DNA from: UBA6663 sp044226485
Lineage (GTDB): Bacteria; Chloroflexota; Anaerolineae; Anaerolineales; UBA6663
Assembly: GCA_044226485.1 (NCBI GenBank)
Contig: JBGAGY010000013.1
Location: 1-64,000 of the forward strand
DNA: 64,000 nt
Direction: 5' to 3'
A model generated the notes under the pieces. It was not told the DNA's origin. It made no database searches and worked only from the letters and a program-made list of their open reading frames with translations. How positions within the stretch are numbered: the stretch's first letter is position 1; the number at the start of each line of letters is the position of its first letter. Positions 14,740-23,008 of this stretch are shown piece after piece. The translations under genes and the position numbers were made by a program.

Positions 14740-16008
14740 CTATGGGCCGGTCACAACGATCTGCACATAGAGCGTGTTGTCTTTGGTGCCGCCCACCATG
14801 GGCACCACGTGGCCGGCGCGATCGCGCAAGGCCCAATAGCCTACGTAGGTGCCGGGCTGTGCCGGCGCTGTGAGATTGTCAAAGACGGTCACCCCGCCGT
14901 TCGACACAGCGATGCTGTCCTCAAGTTTCAGATCGGTCCCGCCCATCGCGTCGCCGGACACCAGCGCCCAGGTGTATCCCGAGTCCCAGGGGCAGGTGCC
15001 GGTGTTGTAGATCGTCCATTGTTTGACGAACTGGGCGTTGGGAGCAAAAGACGTGTTGTCCACCGGCGCTTCTTCGTTCCTGAAAGTGGCCTGGTCCACG
15101 CAGGCAGCCGACGCGCCCGGTGAGACGATGGTGGGGCTGTTGAGCTTGATCGACTGGATGAAAGCATCCAGCTCTGAGAGGGACGGGCGCAACGTGCCGG
15201 CTTGTTCGGCTGCCGTCAGACGGTCCGCGACAGTAGCCAGATAGTGGTCGTATTCCGCAGTGTCTGATGGGCGGGCCACACCGTCGGATGGGACCGACGC
15301 CTGATCATTCGCCTGAAGAAACGGAGCCGTGACCGGAAGAATGGCGATCAGATAGTACCGGCCGTCTGCCGAGAGCCCCTGGTACTGATAGAACAGGTAG
15401 TCATTGGTCACCGCCGACGGCGCCTGCGAATAGAACGTGAGGGCGCGCACGCCAGACCCGTTCTGGAAGGCGACTGCCCTGGAGTTCGACACCATCGTCA
15501 GGAGTGCATTGAAGAACGGGATGGTCGGCAGGTTGCTCTTTGTGAGGGGCGTGGCGGGCGCAGACAGATCAGCCCGCAGGGCATCCTGGCTCGCCGCCGC
15601 CGCCGAATAAACCTCGGCATATTCCTTGGCGGGATACACCAGAAGGATGGGATCGAAGTTCGACGCGCCGGTGGCGAGCGGGTAGCCCAGCAACGTGAAC
15701 CTGTAATGAACGGGCGCCACATCCCACGGGGCGGACTCGGGTGTGTCGTCGACTTCAGGGAGCGCCTCCGCTCGGGCGCCGGTGCCCAGACTTTGAGGAA
15801 TCACGAAGTCGACGCCGTTGGCCGAGATGGCTACATCTTTCGTGGGTGCCGTCGTGGGCGGCACGGTTGTCGCGATGGGGGTATCGGGCAACCCATCCGT
15901 TGGCGCGATCAAGCTGGCCGGCACCGCCGGTGTCGGCGCGAACCCACAGCCGGAGACCGCCAGGGCGAACACGCCGACGGTGGACATGATGTAAGTGAGT
16001 TTGTTCAT
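14740..16008 (-). CDS. Lipoprotein with C-terminal NBR1-like Ig domain
   Basis: A 422-residue predicted lipoprotein: MNKLTYIMSTVGVFALAVSGCGF gives a lipobox with Cys at about residue 21, then a Pro/Thr linker. The central 220 residues are of unknown fold. The C-terminal 105 residues match the four-tryptophan NBR1-type Ig-like domain: FVKQWTIYNTGTCPWDSGY, then PGTYVGYWALRDRAGHVVP, with the Trp residues in the expected places. In eukaryotic NBR1 this domain binds cargo; in bacteria it is found in secreted proteins of unknown role. I chose the ATG nearest the signal peptide; thirteen further codons are open upstream. Confidence 0.72.
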   Translation of the reverse strand: MNKLTYIMSTVGVFALAVSGCGFAPTPAVPASLIAPTDGLPDTPIATTVPPTTAPTKDVAISANGVDFVIPQSLGTGARAEALPEVDDTPESAPWDVAPVHYRFTLLGYPLATGASNFDPILLVYPAKEYAEVYSAAAASQDALRADLSAPATPLTKSNLPTIPFFNALLTMVSNSRAVAFQNGSGVRALTFYSQAPSAVTNDYLFYQYQGLSADGRYYLIAILPVTAPFLQANDQASVPSDGVARPSDTAEYDHYLATVADRLTAAEQAGTLRPSLSELDAFIQSIKLNSPTIVSPGASAACVDQATFRNEEAPVDNTSFAPNAQFVKQWTIYNTGTCPWDSGYTWALVSGDAMGGTDLKLEDSIAVSNGGVTVFDNLTAPAQPGTYVGYWALRDRAGHVVPMVGGTKDNTLYVQIVVTGP

Positions 16009-16178
16009 GAGGGTCTCTCGAGTTTGATGCGTGGCGTGCACACTCATCGACGGTGTGCTGGCCGTTCTGGCACTGCAGATGTCGATCGACTGACGATTAT
16101 TCCACCAAAGTCATTCGAGTTGGCGGCTGGATCGGCGGCTCGAGTCTTTCGGGGGGAGGCCCTGGCAACCTGGCGATC

Positions 16179-16207
16179 TTGCGTCGGCTTCAGGGCTGTG
16201 CTACGAT
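16179..16207 (+). promoter_or_regulatory. Promoter of the aromatic leader and aro operon
   Basis: TTGCGT (16179-16184), a 17-base spacer and an extended -10, TGCTACGAT (-10 hexamer 16202-16207). The start codon of the leader peptide follows 8 bases later, so the transcript would begin within one or two bases of it. The 170 bases between this promoter and the divergent lipoprotein gene contain no other feature I can support. Confidence 0.72.
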
Positions 16208-16215
16208 TGCCCGAC

Positions 16216-16290
16216 ATGAACGCGTTCGGCCGCTTCTACTTTTATGCGTACTGGTTTACCGGCTCCTCGGAGGCGGTTGCTCGCGCATAG
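16216..16290 (+). CDS. Aromatic amino acid attenuator leader peptide
   Basis: A 24-codon ORF beginning MNAFGRFYFYAYWF. Residues 7-14 contain Phe, Tyr, Phe, Tyr, Ala, Tyr, Trp, Phe: seven of eight are aromatic, and all three aromatic amino acids are represented. It lies directly before the attenuator and the aroH-led operon, so it would sense shortage of Phe, Tyr or Trp together. There is almost no 5' untranslated region. The stop codon TAG lies 23 bases before the terminator stem. Confidence 0.9.
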   Translation: MNAFGRFYFYAYWFTGSSEAVARA

Positions 16291-16345
16291 GTAGAGGCGA
16301 ACGTAGAGCCTTGAAACCGCGGAGCAAACGCTCCGCGGTTTTTTT
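16262..16345 (+). promoter_or_regulatory. Transcription attenuator of the aro operon
   Basis: The terminator is a 12-bp perfect stem (16314-16325 with 16330-16341, loop AAAC) with a 7-T tract (16339-16345). The competing antiterminator is formed by GCTCC (16262-16266) and GCGGTT (16273-16278) pairing with GGAGC and AACCGC of the terminator 5' arm, with a 6-base bulge. A ribosome stalled on the aromatic codons (16234-16257) leaves at least 16273-16278 free; one waiting at the stop codon covers it and lets the terminator form. The ribosome binding site and ATG of aroH follow directly. Confidence 0.88.
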
Positions 16346-16363
16346 GTTGCTGGGAGAAGAACC

Positions 16364-16762
16364 ATGCCCATCCGAGGCGTGCGCGGCGCCACGCAGGCCG
16401 CATCCGACACACCCGAAGCCATCCGGGACGCCACGCGCGAACTCCTCTTGCGCCTGGTCGAACTGAACGACATCCAGCCCGACGATGTCGCCAGCATCTT
16501 CTTCACCTGCACGGCCGACCTCACCACCGAATACCCGGCGATCACCGCGCGTCAGCTGGGATGGGTGGAAACGCCGCTGATGTGCGGCCAGGAGATGAAC
16601 GTCCCGGGCAGCCTGCCGCGCTGCATCCGCGTCCTGGTTCACTGGAACACTGACCTGGAGCAACGTCAGGTGCGCCACGCATATCTGCGCGGAGCCGTCG
16701 CGCTGCGGCCCGACATCACGGCCGCGAACGGCTATCGCTCGACCAAGCCACCCGAGGCCTGA
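16364..16762 (+). CDS. aroH: Chorismate mutase, AroH type
   Basis: A 132-residue monofunctional chorismate mutase of the Bacillus subtilis AroH (trimeric, alpha/beta) class; converts chorismate to prephenate, the entry to Phe and Tyr. The N-terminal RGVRGAT is diagnostic and supplies the active-site Arg; CGQEMNVPGSLPRCIRVLVHWN contains the conserved Glu and second Arg, and HAYLRGAVALRPD the Tyr and further Arg. Length is normal for the family. GGGAG lies just upstream of the ATG. It is the first structural gene after the aromatic attenuator, and aroF follows 32 bases later. Confidence 0.95.
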   Translation: MPIRGVRGATQAASDTPEAIRDATRELLLRLVELNDIQPDDVASIFFTCTADLTTEYPAITARQLGWVETPLMCGQEMNVPGSLPRCIRVLVHWNTDLEQRQVRHAYLRGAVALRPDITAANGYRSTKPPEA

Positions 16763-16794
16763 GCGCCGCGGAGCACACACAAGGAGAGAGAAGA

Positions 16795-17805
16795 ATGATT
16801 ATCGTCATGCAGCACGGCGCGTCGGCCGCCCAGATCGCGGCGGCGGTCTCACGCGTCGAAGGGCTCGGCTACAAGGCCAGCCTGATCAAGGGCGAAGAGC
16901 GCACCATCATCGGCGTGGTCGGCGACGATCGGCCGATCGACCGGTCGCAGTTCGAGACGCTCGACGGTGTCGAGAAGACGATGCCGGTGCTCAAGCCGTT
17001 CAAGCTTGCTTCGCGCGACATGCACCCGATGGACTCGCACGTGTCGCTCAACCACGTCCCCGTTGGCGGGTCAAAGGTCGCGGTGATGGCCGGGCCATGC
17101 TCGGTCGAGAGCCGCGAGCAGATCATCGAAGTGGCGCACATGGTCAAAGAGGCCGGCGCCGTGGCGTTGCGCGGCGGCGCCTTCAAGCCGCGCACCTCGC
17201 CGTACAGCTTCCAGGGACTTGGCGAAGAGGGCCTGCGCTACCTGGCCGACGCGCGCGAAGCCACCGGCCTGCCGATCGTCACCGAGGCCATGTCGGTCGA
17301 ACAGATCCCGCTCGTCTGCGACTACGCTGACGTGATCCAGATCGGCGCTCGCAACATGCAGAACTACGACCTGCTGCGGGCAGCTGGCAAGGCCAACAAG
17401 CCGGTCCTGCTCAAGCGCGGCATGATGTCGACCATCGAAGAGTTGCTGATGTCAGCCGAGTACATCCTGGCCGGCGGCAACACGCAGGTGATGCTGTGCG
17501 AGCGCGGCATCCGGACCTTCGAGAAGTACACGCGCAACACGACCGATATCAACGCCGTACCGGTGCTCAAGGCGCTGACCCACCTGCCGGTTGTGCTCGA
17601 CCCAAGCCACAGCACGGGCAAGTGGGAGTACGTCTCGGCCGTGGCCCGTGCGGGCGTCGCGGCCGGTGCCGACGGCCTGATCATCGAGGTGCACGCGAAC
17701 CCGACCGAGGCGATGTCCGACGGCGCCCAGTCGCTCAAGCCCGCGAAGTTCGCGGCGCTGGTGCGCGAGTGCCAGGCCGTCGCGGCGGCCGTCGGACGAA
17801 GTTGA
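16795..17805 (+). CDS. aroF: DAHP synthase (type I beta), copy 1
   Basis: 3-Deoxy-D-arabino-heptulosonate-7-phosphate synthase, 336 residues; condenses phosphoenolpyruvate and erythrose-4-phosphate, the first shikimate step. Residues 1-65 are the ferredoxin-like (FL) regulatory domain known from the Thermotoga maritima enzyme, where it mediates feedback by Tyr and Phe. The barrel carries AGPCSVES, LRGGAFKPRTSPYSFQG, IGARNMQNYDLL, LLKRGM, CERGIRTFE and LDPSHSTGK, which include the PEP-binding Lys/Arg and metal-ligand Cys, His, Glu and Asp. AAGGAG precedes the ATG. A second copy lies 578 bases downstream with a GNAT gene in between. Confidence 0.96.
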   Translation: MIIVMQHGASAAQIAAAVSRVEGLGYKASLIKGEERTIIGVVGDDRPIDRSQFETLDGVEKTMPVLKPFKLASRDMHPMDSHVSLNHVPVGGSKVAVMAGPCSVESREQIIEVAHMVKEAGAVALRGGAFKPRTSPYSFQGLGEEGLRYLADAREATGLPIVTEAMSVEQIPLVCDYADVIQIGARNMQNYDLLRAAGKANKPVLLKRGMMSTIEELLMSAEYILAGGNTQVMLCERGIRTFEKYTRNTTDINAVPVLKALTHLPVVLDPSHSTGKWEYVSAVARAGVAAGADGLIIEVHANPTEAMSDGAQSLKPAKFAALVRECQAVAAAVGRS

Positions 17806-17821
17806 GCCGTACAGGTTGACG

Positions 17822-18358
17822 ATGGAAACCGCGCGTTCGCAGCCAGCGGTGATCGTCCGTCCGGCCACGCCGGCCGATCAGGCCGGCATCGACGCGGTGG
17901 CCCGCGAGGTGCACGCCCTGCACGTCGAACACGAGCCCGAGGTCTTTCAGATGCCGGATGGCCCGGTCTTTGAGCATGACGTGGCCGAGGTGCTGGCGAA
18001 GCCCGGCCATCATCTACTGGTGGCCGAGTCGAGTGGGAGCGTCGTCGGGTATGCTATGGCGGAGTTGCGCGACGTTCCCGAGCGCCCGACGGTTCGGAAG
18101 CGGCGCGATTTGTACGTCCATCAGATCGGCGTGACAACCCAACGCCGCCGTGGCGGGGTGGGGCGACAGCTTATCGAATCGCTGCAGCACATCGCGAACG
18201 AGCAAGGGGCCGATTGGCTGCAGCTCGACGTGTGGGATTTCAATCACGTGGGTCGGGCCTTCTTCGCGAGTTGCAGCCTTGGCCCGGCCTATCATCGACT
18301 GCGGCTGGCTGCATCGCCCCGGCTGCACGCGACACATTCCGCGCGGCGAGCGCAATGA
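17822..18358 (+). CDS. GNAT-family N-acetyltransferase inside the aro operon
   Basis: A 178-residue single-domain GNAT. Conserved elements are VIVRPATPADQAGIDAVARE at the start, VAESSGSVVGYAM (strand 3/4), the acetyl-CoA loop RRRGGVGRQLIESL and DVWDFNHVGRAFFASC near the end. The tail (last 20 residues, Arg/Ala-rich) looks unconserved. It is 16 bases after aroF copy 1 and 25 before copy 2, so it must share the aromatic attenuator's transcript. What it acetylates is unknown; a link to aromatic amino acids is inference from position only. The ATG chosen is preceded by AGG; a TTG six bases upstream is the alternative. Confidence 0.83.
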   Translation: METARSQPAVIVRPATPADQAGIDAVAREVHALHVEHEPEVFQMPDGPVFEHDVAEVLAKPGHHLLVAESSGSVVGYAMAELRDVPERPTVRKRRDLYVHQIGVTTQRRRGGVGRQLIESLQHIANEQGADWLQLDVWDFNHVGRAFFASCSLGPAYHRLRLAASPRLHATHSARRAQ

Positions 18359-18383
18359 GCGGCAACACGCCGCGGGAGACACC

Positions 18384-19397
18384 ATGATCATCGTGATGAA
18401 GGACCACGCCAGCGCGGAGCAGATCGCGGGCGTGGTGTCGCAGGTCGAGGCGCATGGGTTCAAGGTCCATCTCTCGCAAGGCGAGGAGCGGACGATCATC
18501 GGCGTGATCGGCGACGAACGTCCGGTCGACGGCCGCGCTTTCGAGGCGCTGGATGGCGTCGAGCGAACCGTGCCGATCCTCAAGCCGTACAAGCTGGCGT
18601 CGCGCGAGATGCACCCGGCCGACACCCTCGTGCCCCTCGACGGCCTCAAGGTCGGCGGGCCGCGGCTGGCGCTGATCGCTGGGCCGTGTTCGGTCGAGAG
18701 CCGCTCGCAGATCCTTGAGACGGCCCAGGCCGTCAAAGAAGCCGGCGCCTGCGCTCTGCGCGGCGGCGCCTACAAGCCGCGGACGTCCCCGTATGCTTTC
18801 CAGGGCCTCGGCGAGGAGGGCCTCGAGTTGCTGGCCGAGGCGCGCAATCTGACCGGTCTGCCGATCGTCACCGAGGCGATGTCGGAGGACCAGGTGGCGA
18901 TCGTGGCGCGCTACGCCGACGTCATCCAGATCGGCGCGCGCAACATGCAGAACTATCCGCTGCTTAACACCGTCGGCCGCTCCGGACGACCGGTGCTGCT
19001 CAAGCGCGGCATGATGTCGACCATCGAGGAGTTGCTGATGGCGGCCGAGTACATCCTGGCGCAGGGCAACAACCGCGTCATGTTGTGCGAGCGCGGTATC
19101 CGCACTTTCGAGAAGGCCACGCGCAATACGACCGACATCAACGCCGTCCCGGTCCTCAAGCGCCAGACGCACCTGCCGGTCCTGCTCGATCCGAGCCATG
19201 GCACCGGCAAGGCCGATTATGTCGCCGCTGTGGCCAAGGCCGGCATCGCGGCCGGAGCCGACGGCCTGATCATCGAGGTCCATGCCCACCCCGACCAGGC
19301 GCTCTCCGACGGCGCCCAGTCGCTCAAGCCCGAGGCGTTTTTCAAGCTTGTTAAGGACGTTCGGCGCATCGCCGAGGCGGTCGACCGGCAACTGTGA
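18384..19397 (+). CDS. aroF: DAHP synthase (type I beta), copy 2
   Basis: A 337-residue paralogue of copy 1 with the same architecture: N-terminal FL regulatory domain (MIIVMKDHASAEQIAGVVSQ) and a complete barrel with AGPCSVES, LRGGAYKPRTSPYAFQG, IGARNMQNY, CERGIRTFE and LDPSHGTGK. All catalytic residues seen in copy 1 are kept, so both should be active. The FL domain is the more divergent part, which fits isoenzymes with different feedback effectors, an inference. GGGAG precedes the ATG. After its stop there is a 136-base gap with its own promoter before tyrA, so it probably ends the attenuated transcript. Confidence 0.95.
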   Translation: MIIVMKDHASAEQIAGVVSQVEAHGFKVHLSQGEERTIIGVIGDERPVDGRAFEALDGVERTVPILKPYKLASREMHPADTLVPLDGLKVGGPRLALIAGPCSVESRSQILETAQAVKEAGACALRGGAYKPRTSPYAFQGLGEEGLELLAEARNLTGLPIVTEAMSEDQVAIVARYADVIQIGARNMQNYPLLNTVGRSGRPVLLKRGMMSTIEELLMAAEYILAQGNNRVMLCERGIRTFEKATRNTTDINAVPVLKRQTHLPVLLDPSHGTGKADYVAAVAKAGIAAGADGLIIEVHAHPDQALSDGAQSLKPEAFFKLVKDVRRIAEAVDRQL

Positions 19398-19520
19398 TGG
19401 GCTGAACCAGGGACAGGACGGGGGGTGGCCGGTCGCGTCCCATACTTCCGGTCTTTCGTTCCCACACTTACCCCATCCTTTTCCGCCGAACTGACGGGTA
19501 GCGGATCGGCTCCCCGCAGT

Positions 19521-19526
19521 TATAAT
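19521..19526 (+). promoter_or_regulatory. -10 box of a tyrA promoter
   Basis: Perfect TATAAT 7 bases before the GTG of tyrA. No good -35 is visible. If used, transcription would begin at or near that GTG, giving a leaderless message, or a 34-base leader if the downstream ATG at 19567 is used. Confidence 0.55.
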
Positions 19527-19533
19527 CACGTCT

Positions 19534-20439
19534 GTGCTGAGCCGAGAAGGCAAGACCGGGAGTTTGATGGGGCGCCCGCCGCTCAGCCTGATCGATTGCG
19601 AAGTCGCGATCGTCGGGCTTGGGCTGATGGGGGGGTCGCTGGCGCTTGCGCTACGCGGCCAATGCCGCACCATTGTGGGCGTCGACAAGGACCCGGCCGT
19701 GGCGCAGGATGCGCTGGCCCGCGGCATCGTCGATCAGGTCACCGTCTTCGAGGCGGCTCACAACACCGATGTGTTGATCCTGGCCGCGCCGGTGCGCTCG
19801 ATCGTCGGCCAAATCAATCAGCTTTCGGGCTCGGCGTTCTACCCTCCGCGCGCGACGGTCGTCATCGACCTGGGCAGCACCAAGGTCGAGGTCATGAAGG
19901 CCATGGCCGAGCTGCCGCCGCGCTTCGAGCCGGTCGGCGGCCACCCCATGTCGGGCAAAACGACGTCGGGCCTGGCGAACGCCACAGCCGATCTCTTTCG
20001 AAACAAACCTTTCGTCCTGACCCCGCCCGGGCACACCTCGGTGCGGGCGCTGGCCATCGCGTATGAACTCGTTGAGCGCGTTGGCGGGAGGCTGCTGGTG
20101 ATGTCTGCCGAGCACCACGATCAACTTGCCGCGCTGATCAGCCACCTGCCGTACGCGGCCGCCGTCGCGCTCGTGCGCACCGTCCTCGCCGCTGGCGACG
20201 ACCAGGCCTGGGAGATGGCGTCCTCGGGCTTCCGCGACTCCACCCGTCTCGCCGCCAGCGACCTCGACATGATGGTCGACATCCTGACGACCAATCGCGG
20301 CCCCGTCCTGCGCGCGCTCGCCGGCTATCGCGAGCAGCTCGACGTGCTCGATCAGGCCATCCAGAGCGGCGACGTCGACAGGATTCGGCAGGCCCTGACA
20401 GCCGCGCGCGAGAAGCGCGCCACGCTGTTCACGGCCTGA
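19534..20439 (+). CDS. tyrA: Prephenate dehydrogenase
   Basis: NAD(P)-dependent oxidative decarboxylation of prephenate (or arogenate) to the tyrosine precursor, 301 residues, monofunctional. The Rossmann glycine motif is VAIVGLGLMGGSLALAL; GGHPMSGKTTSGLANA contains the catalytic His of the family; SHLPYAAAVALV and SSGFRDSTRLA follow in the dimerisation domain. No ACT domain or chorismate mutase fusion is present; mutase activity comes from aroH. Start: the GTG lies 7 bases after TATAAT (possible leaderless start); an ATG 33 bases downstream has GGGAG four bases before it and would give 290 residues. aroA follows after 14 bases. Confidence 0.93.
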   Translation: MLSREGKTGSLMGRPPLSLIDCEVAIVGLGLMGGSLALALRGQCRTIVGVDKDPAVAQDALARGIVDQVTVFEAAHNTDVLILAAPVRSIVGQINQLSGSAFYPPRATVVIDLGSTKVEVMKAMAELPPRFEPVGGHPMSGKTTSGLANATADLFRNKPFVLTPPGHTSVRALAIAYELVERVGGRLLVMSAEHHDQLAALISHLPYAAAVALVRTVLAAGDDQAWEMASSGFRDSTRLAASDLDMMVDILTTNRGPVLRALAGYREQLDVLDQAIQSGDVDRIRQALTAAREKRATLFTA

Positions 20440-20453
20440 GCCTCACTTCCTCC

Positions 20454-21776
20454 ATGAACGTCTGGACACCGCCGGCTCGCGAGCTGAGGCCGCTGCGCGC
20501 CTCGGTGAGCGTCCCGGGCTCCAAATCGATCACCAACCGCGCGCTCCTGACGGCGGCCCTGGCCGAGGGGCCGACCACGCTTCGCCACGCGCTCTTCTCG
20601 GACGACTCACGGCACTTCCTTGGCGCGTTGTCGGCGCTCGGCTTCAGTGCGACGGCTGACGCCTCGCAGGCCGAGATCCGCGTCGACGGGCAGGGTGGCC
20701 GGATCCCGGCGACGAACGCCGAGCTGTTCATCGGAAATGCCGGCACCGCCGCGCGTTTCCTGACCGCGATGCTGACGCTCGGGCACGGCACCTACGTGCT
20801 CGACGGCGAGCCGCGCATGCGCGAACGCCCGATCGGCGACCTTGTGATGGCGTTGCGCGAACTCGGCGCTGAGGTGTCTCCCCTCGCCGCCGACCCGCCG
20901 GCGGATCCGCGGGCCTGGTGTCCGCCGTTGCGCATCGAGGCTGCTGGTCTGCCGGGAGGCACGACGCGGGTGGCCGGCGACATCAGCAGCCAATACCTCA
21001 GCGGCCTGTTGTTGGCGGCGCCGTATGCGCGTGGCCCTGTGACGATCGAAGTCGTCGGCACGCTCAATTCGCAGCCGTATGTCGATCTGACTCTTGCTCT
21101 GATGGCGGACTTCGGTGTGCGGGTCGAACGGGACGGCTACCGCCGGTTCGCCGTGCATCCGGCGCGCTACGAGCCTCAACCCGCGTACGTCATCGAGAGC
21201 GATGCGTCGGCGGCCTCGTACTTCTTCGCGCTGCCCGTGGTCACCGGCGGCTCGGTGAGGGTCGTCGACATCTGCCGAGCTTCTCGCCAGGGCGACGTCG
21301 GCTTTGTCGATGTGCTGGCACAGATGGGCTGTCAGGTGACAGACAGCGCGGATTGGATCGAGGTGGCTTCGCCCTCGCGGGCCTCGCTGCGCGGCGTCGA
21401 CGTCGATCTGCGCCACATCCCCGACACGGCTCAGACTCTCGCGGCCGTCGCGCCCTTCGCGTCGACGCCGACGACGATCCGGGGCATCGCCTCCGCGCGT
21501 GTCAAAGAGACCGATCGCGTCGCCGCGATGGCGGCCGAGCTCGCGCGGCTCGGCGTGCGGGTCGAAGAGCGCGAAGACGGCCTGACGATCTGGCCGGCCG
21601 AGGCCTGGCGGCCCGCCGTCGTGCAGACGTACAACGACCACCGCATGGCCATGGCCTTCGCGCTGACCGTATTGCGCGTGCCCGGCGCCCAGGTCGCCGA
21701 CCCGGGTTGCACGTCCAAGACCTTCCCCGCCTACTTCGACACCCTGACCGACGCTCTGAGTCAGATCGCTGCGTAA
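20454..21776 (+). CDS. aroA: EPSP synthase
   Basis: 5-Enolpyruvylshikimate-3-phosphate synthase, 440 residues; joins PEP to shikimate-3-phosphate. Signatures: VPGSKSITNRALLTAAL (substrate Lys/Ser/Arg), LFIGNAGTAARFLTAML (the PEP-site GNAGTA loop), LDGEPRMRERPIGDL, ISSQYLSGLLLAAP, ESDASAASYFFAL and the closing KETDRVAAMAAEL and YNDHRMAMAFA. Length and motif order are standard. Immediately downstream of tyrA and presumably cotranscribed with it. Confidence 0.96.
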   Translation: MNVWTPPARELRPLRASVSVPGSKSITNRALLTAALAEGPTTLRHALFSDDSRHFLGALSALGFSATADASQAEIRVDGQGGRIPATNAELFIGNAGTAARFLTAMLTLGHGTYVLDGEPRMRERPIGDLVMALRELGAEVSPLAADPPADPRAWCPPLRIEAAGLPGGTTRVAGDISSQYLSGLLLAAPYARGPVTIEVVGTLNSQPYVDLTLALMADFGVRVERDGYRRFAVHPARYEPQPAYVIESDASAASYFFALPVVTGGSVRVVDICRASRQGDVGFVDVLAQMGCQVTDSADWIEVASPSRASLRGVDVDLRHIPDTAQTLAAVAPFASTPTTIRGIASARVKETDRVAAMAAELARLGVRVEEREDGLTIWPAEAWRPAVVQTYNDHRMAMAFALTVLRVPGAQVADPGCTSKTFPAYFDTLTDALSQIAA

Positions 21777-21931
21777 GGCCCATGGGGTACCCTGCGCTGC
21801 CGATGGCCCCAGTCGATTGGCTGTGGAGCGCCAAGTGGCTCGTGTGAGAGTCCGATGAGTACGCCGCCGAAAGCATTTGCAAGCGGGCGGTTCGAAGCGG
21901 GTCGCCATACAATACCTGTGGAGGCGAAACC

Positions 21932-22972
21932 ATGACGGCTCATACCCCTACGACGAACGACTCCACACCGACCGACACACGTGCCCTGTGGGGCGGCGTG
22001 CTCTTCAGCCTGGCGTTCACGGCCCTGATCTGGGCGGCTGGCTCGCGGCTCGATGCGCAGCCGCTGTTGCCCGACACCGGCGCGGCCTGGTATTACTGGC
22101 GGCTGCCCGAACCGACCTTCTGGTCGCGTTTCACGGCCTGGGGCTTCTACATCCTGCACCAGGTCGCCAACTGGGGCCTGATCGCGTACGCACAGTCGCG
22201 CGGCCTGAAGTACACGAACCGCCTGCACGGCGTCAACATCGCCGCGCTGGCGCTGAACGCCGGCTTCATCATCTTGCACTTCGTCCAAACGCACATCTGG
22301 TACGACGGGCTCGCGCAGGACGTGTCGATCTTCAGCTCGCAGGGCTCGGTGATCCTGTTGCTGGTGTGGGTGCTCCTGATGGAGACGCCGCGCCGCGGCC
22401 TGTTGTGGGGCTGGAAGGCGCCGGTCCCGAAAGATATCCTCAGCTGGGCGCGCAAGTATCACGGCTTCGTCTTCTCATGGGCGATCGTCTACACGTTCTG
22501 GTATCACCCGATGGTGTCGACGCCTGGTCATCTGATCGGCTTCGTCTACATGTTCCTGCTGCTGCTGCAGGGCAGCCTGTTCTTCACGCGTGTGCACAAC
22601 AATCGCTGGTGGATGTTCGCGCAGGAGTCGGTGGTGCTGGTGCACGGCGCGCTGGTGGCCGTCCAGCAGGGCAACAACCTGTGGCCGATGTTCGCCTTCG
22701 GCTTCGGCGGCGTGTTCATCTTGACCCAGATGCACGGCCTCGGCCTGAGTTGGCGCATCCGCTGGGCGCTGACCGCGATCTACGTCGCGCTCGTGCTGCT
22801 CGTCTACTACGGCCGCTGGGCGGCCCTCAACGAGATCGTGCGCATTCCCGTGATCGAGTACCTGGCGGTGGCGGTGCTCGCGCTGCTGATCGGTGGCGGG
22901 TTGTGGCTGTATCGCCGGCTGCGCCCGGGCGCTTCCGGGTCGCGTTCGCCGGCGCCGCAGGCCGGGGATTGA
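21932..22972 (+). CDS. Uncharacterised polytopic membrane protein within the aro locus
   Basis: A 346-residue integral membrane protein of about nine hydrophobic helices with a short polar start and a basic/proline tail. I do not recognise the family. Helices contain many histidines and aromatic residues: FYILHQVANWGLIAYAQ, IILHFVQTHIWYDGLAQD, YHGFVFSWAIVYTFWYHPM and VVLVHGALVAVQQG, which could be haem or metal ligands or proton-transfer residues. GGAGG lies 7 bases before the ATG, and a TACAAT further upstream could serve as a -10 box. It separates aroA from aroE, but nothing in the sequence ties it to aromatic synthesis. Confidence 0.72.
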   Translation: MTAHTPTTNDSTPTDTRALWGGVLFSLAFTALIWAAGSRLDAQPLLPDTGAAWYYWRLPEPTFWSRFTAWGFYILHQVANWGLIAYAQSRGLKYTNRLHGVNIAALALNAGFIILHFVQTHIWYDGLAQDVSIFSSQGSVILLLVWVLLMETPRRGLLWGWKAPVPKDILSWARKYHGFVFSWAIVYTFWYHPMVSTPGHLIGFVYMFLLLLQGSLFFTRVHNNRWWMFAQESVVLVHGALVAVQQGNNLWPMFAFGFGGVFILTQMHGLGLSWRIRWALTAIYVALVLLVYYGRWAALNEIVRIPVIEYLAVAVLALLIGGGLWLYRRLRPGASGSRSPAPQAGD

Positions 22973-23008
22973 TCCCGCAGGTTGCCTTGGCCGGGCATAA
23001 GGGCGCCA

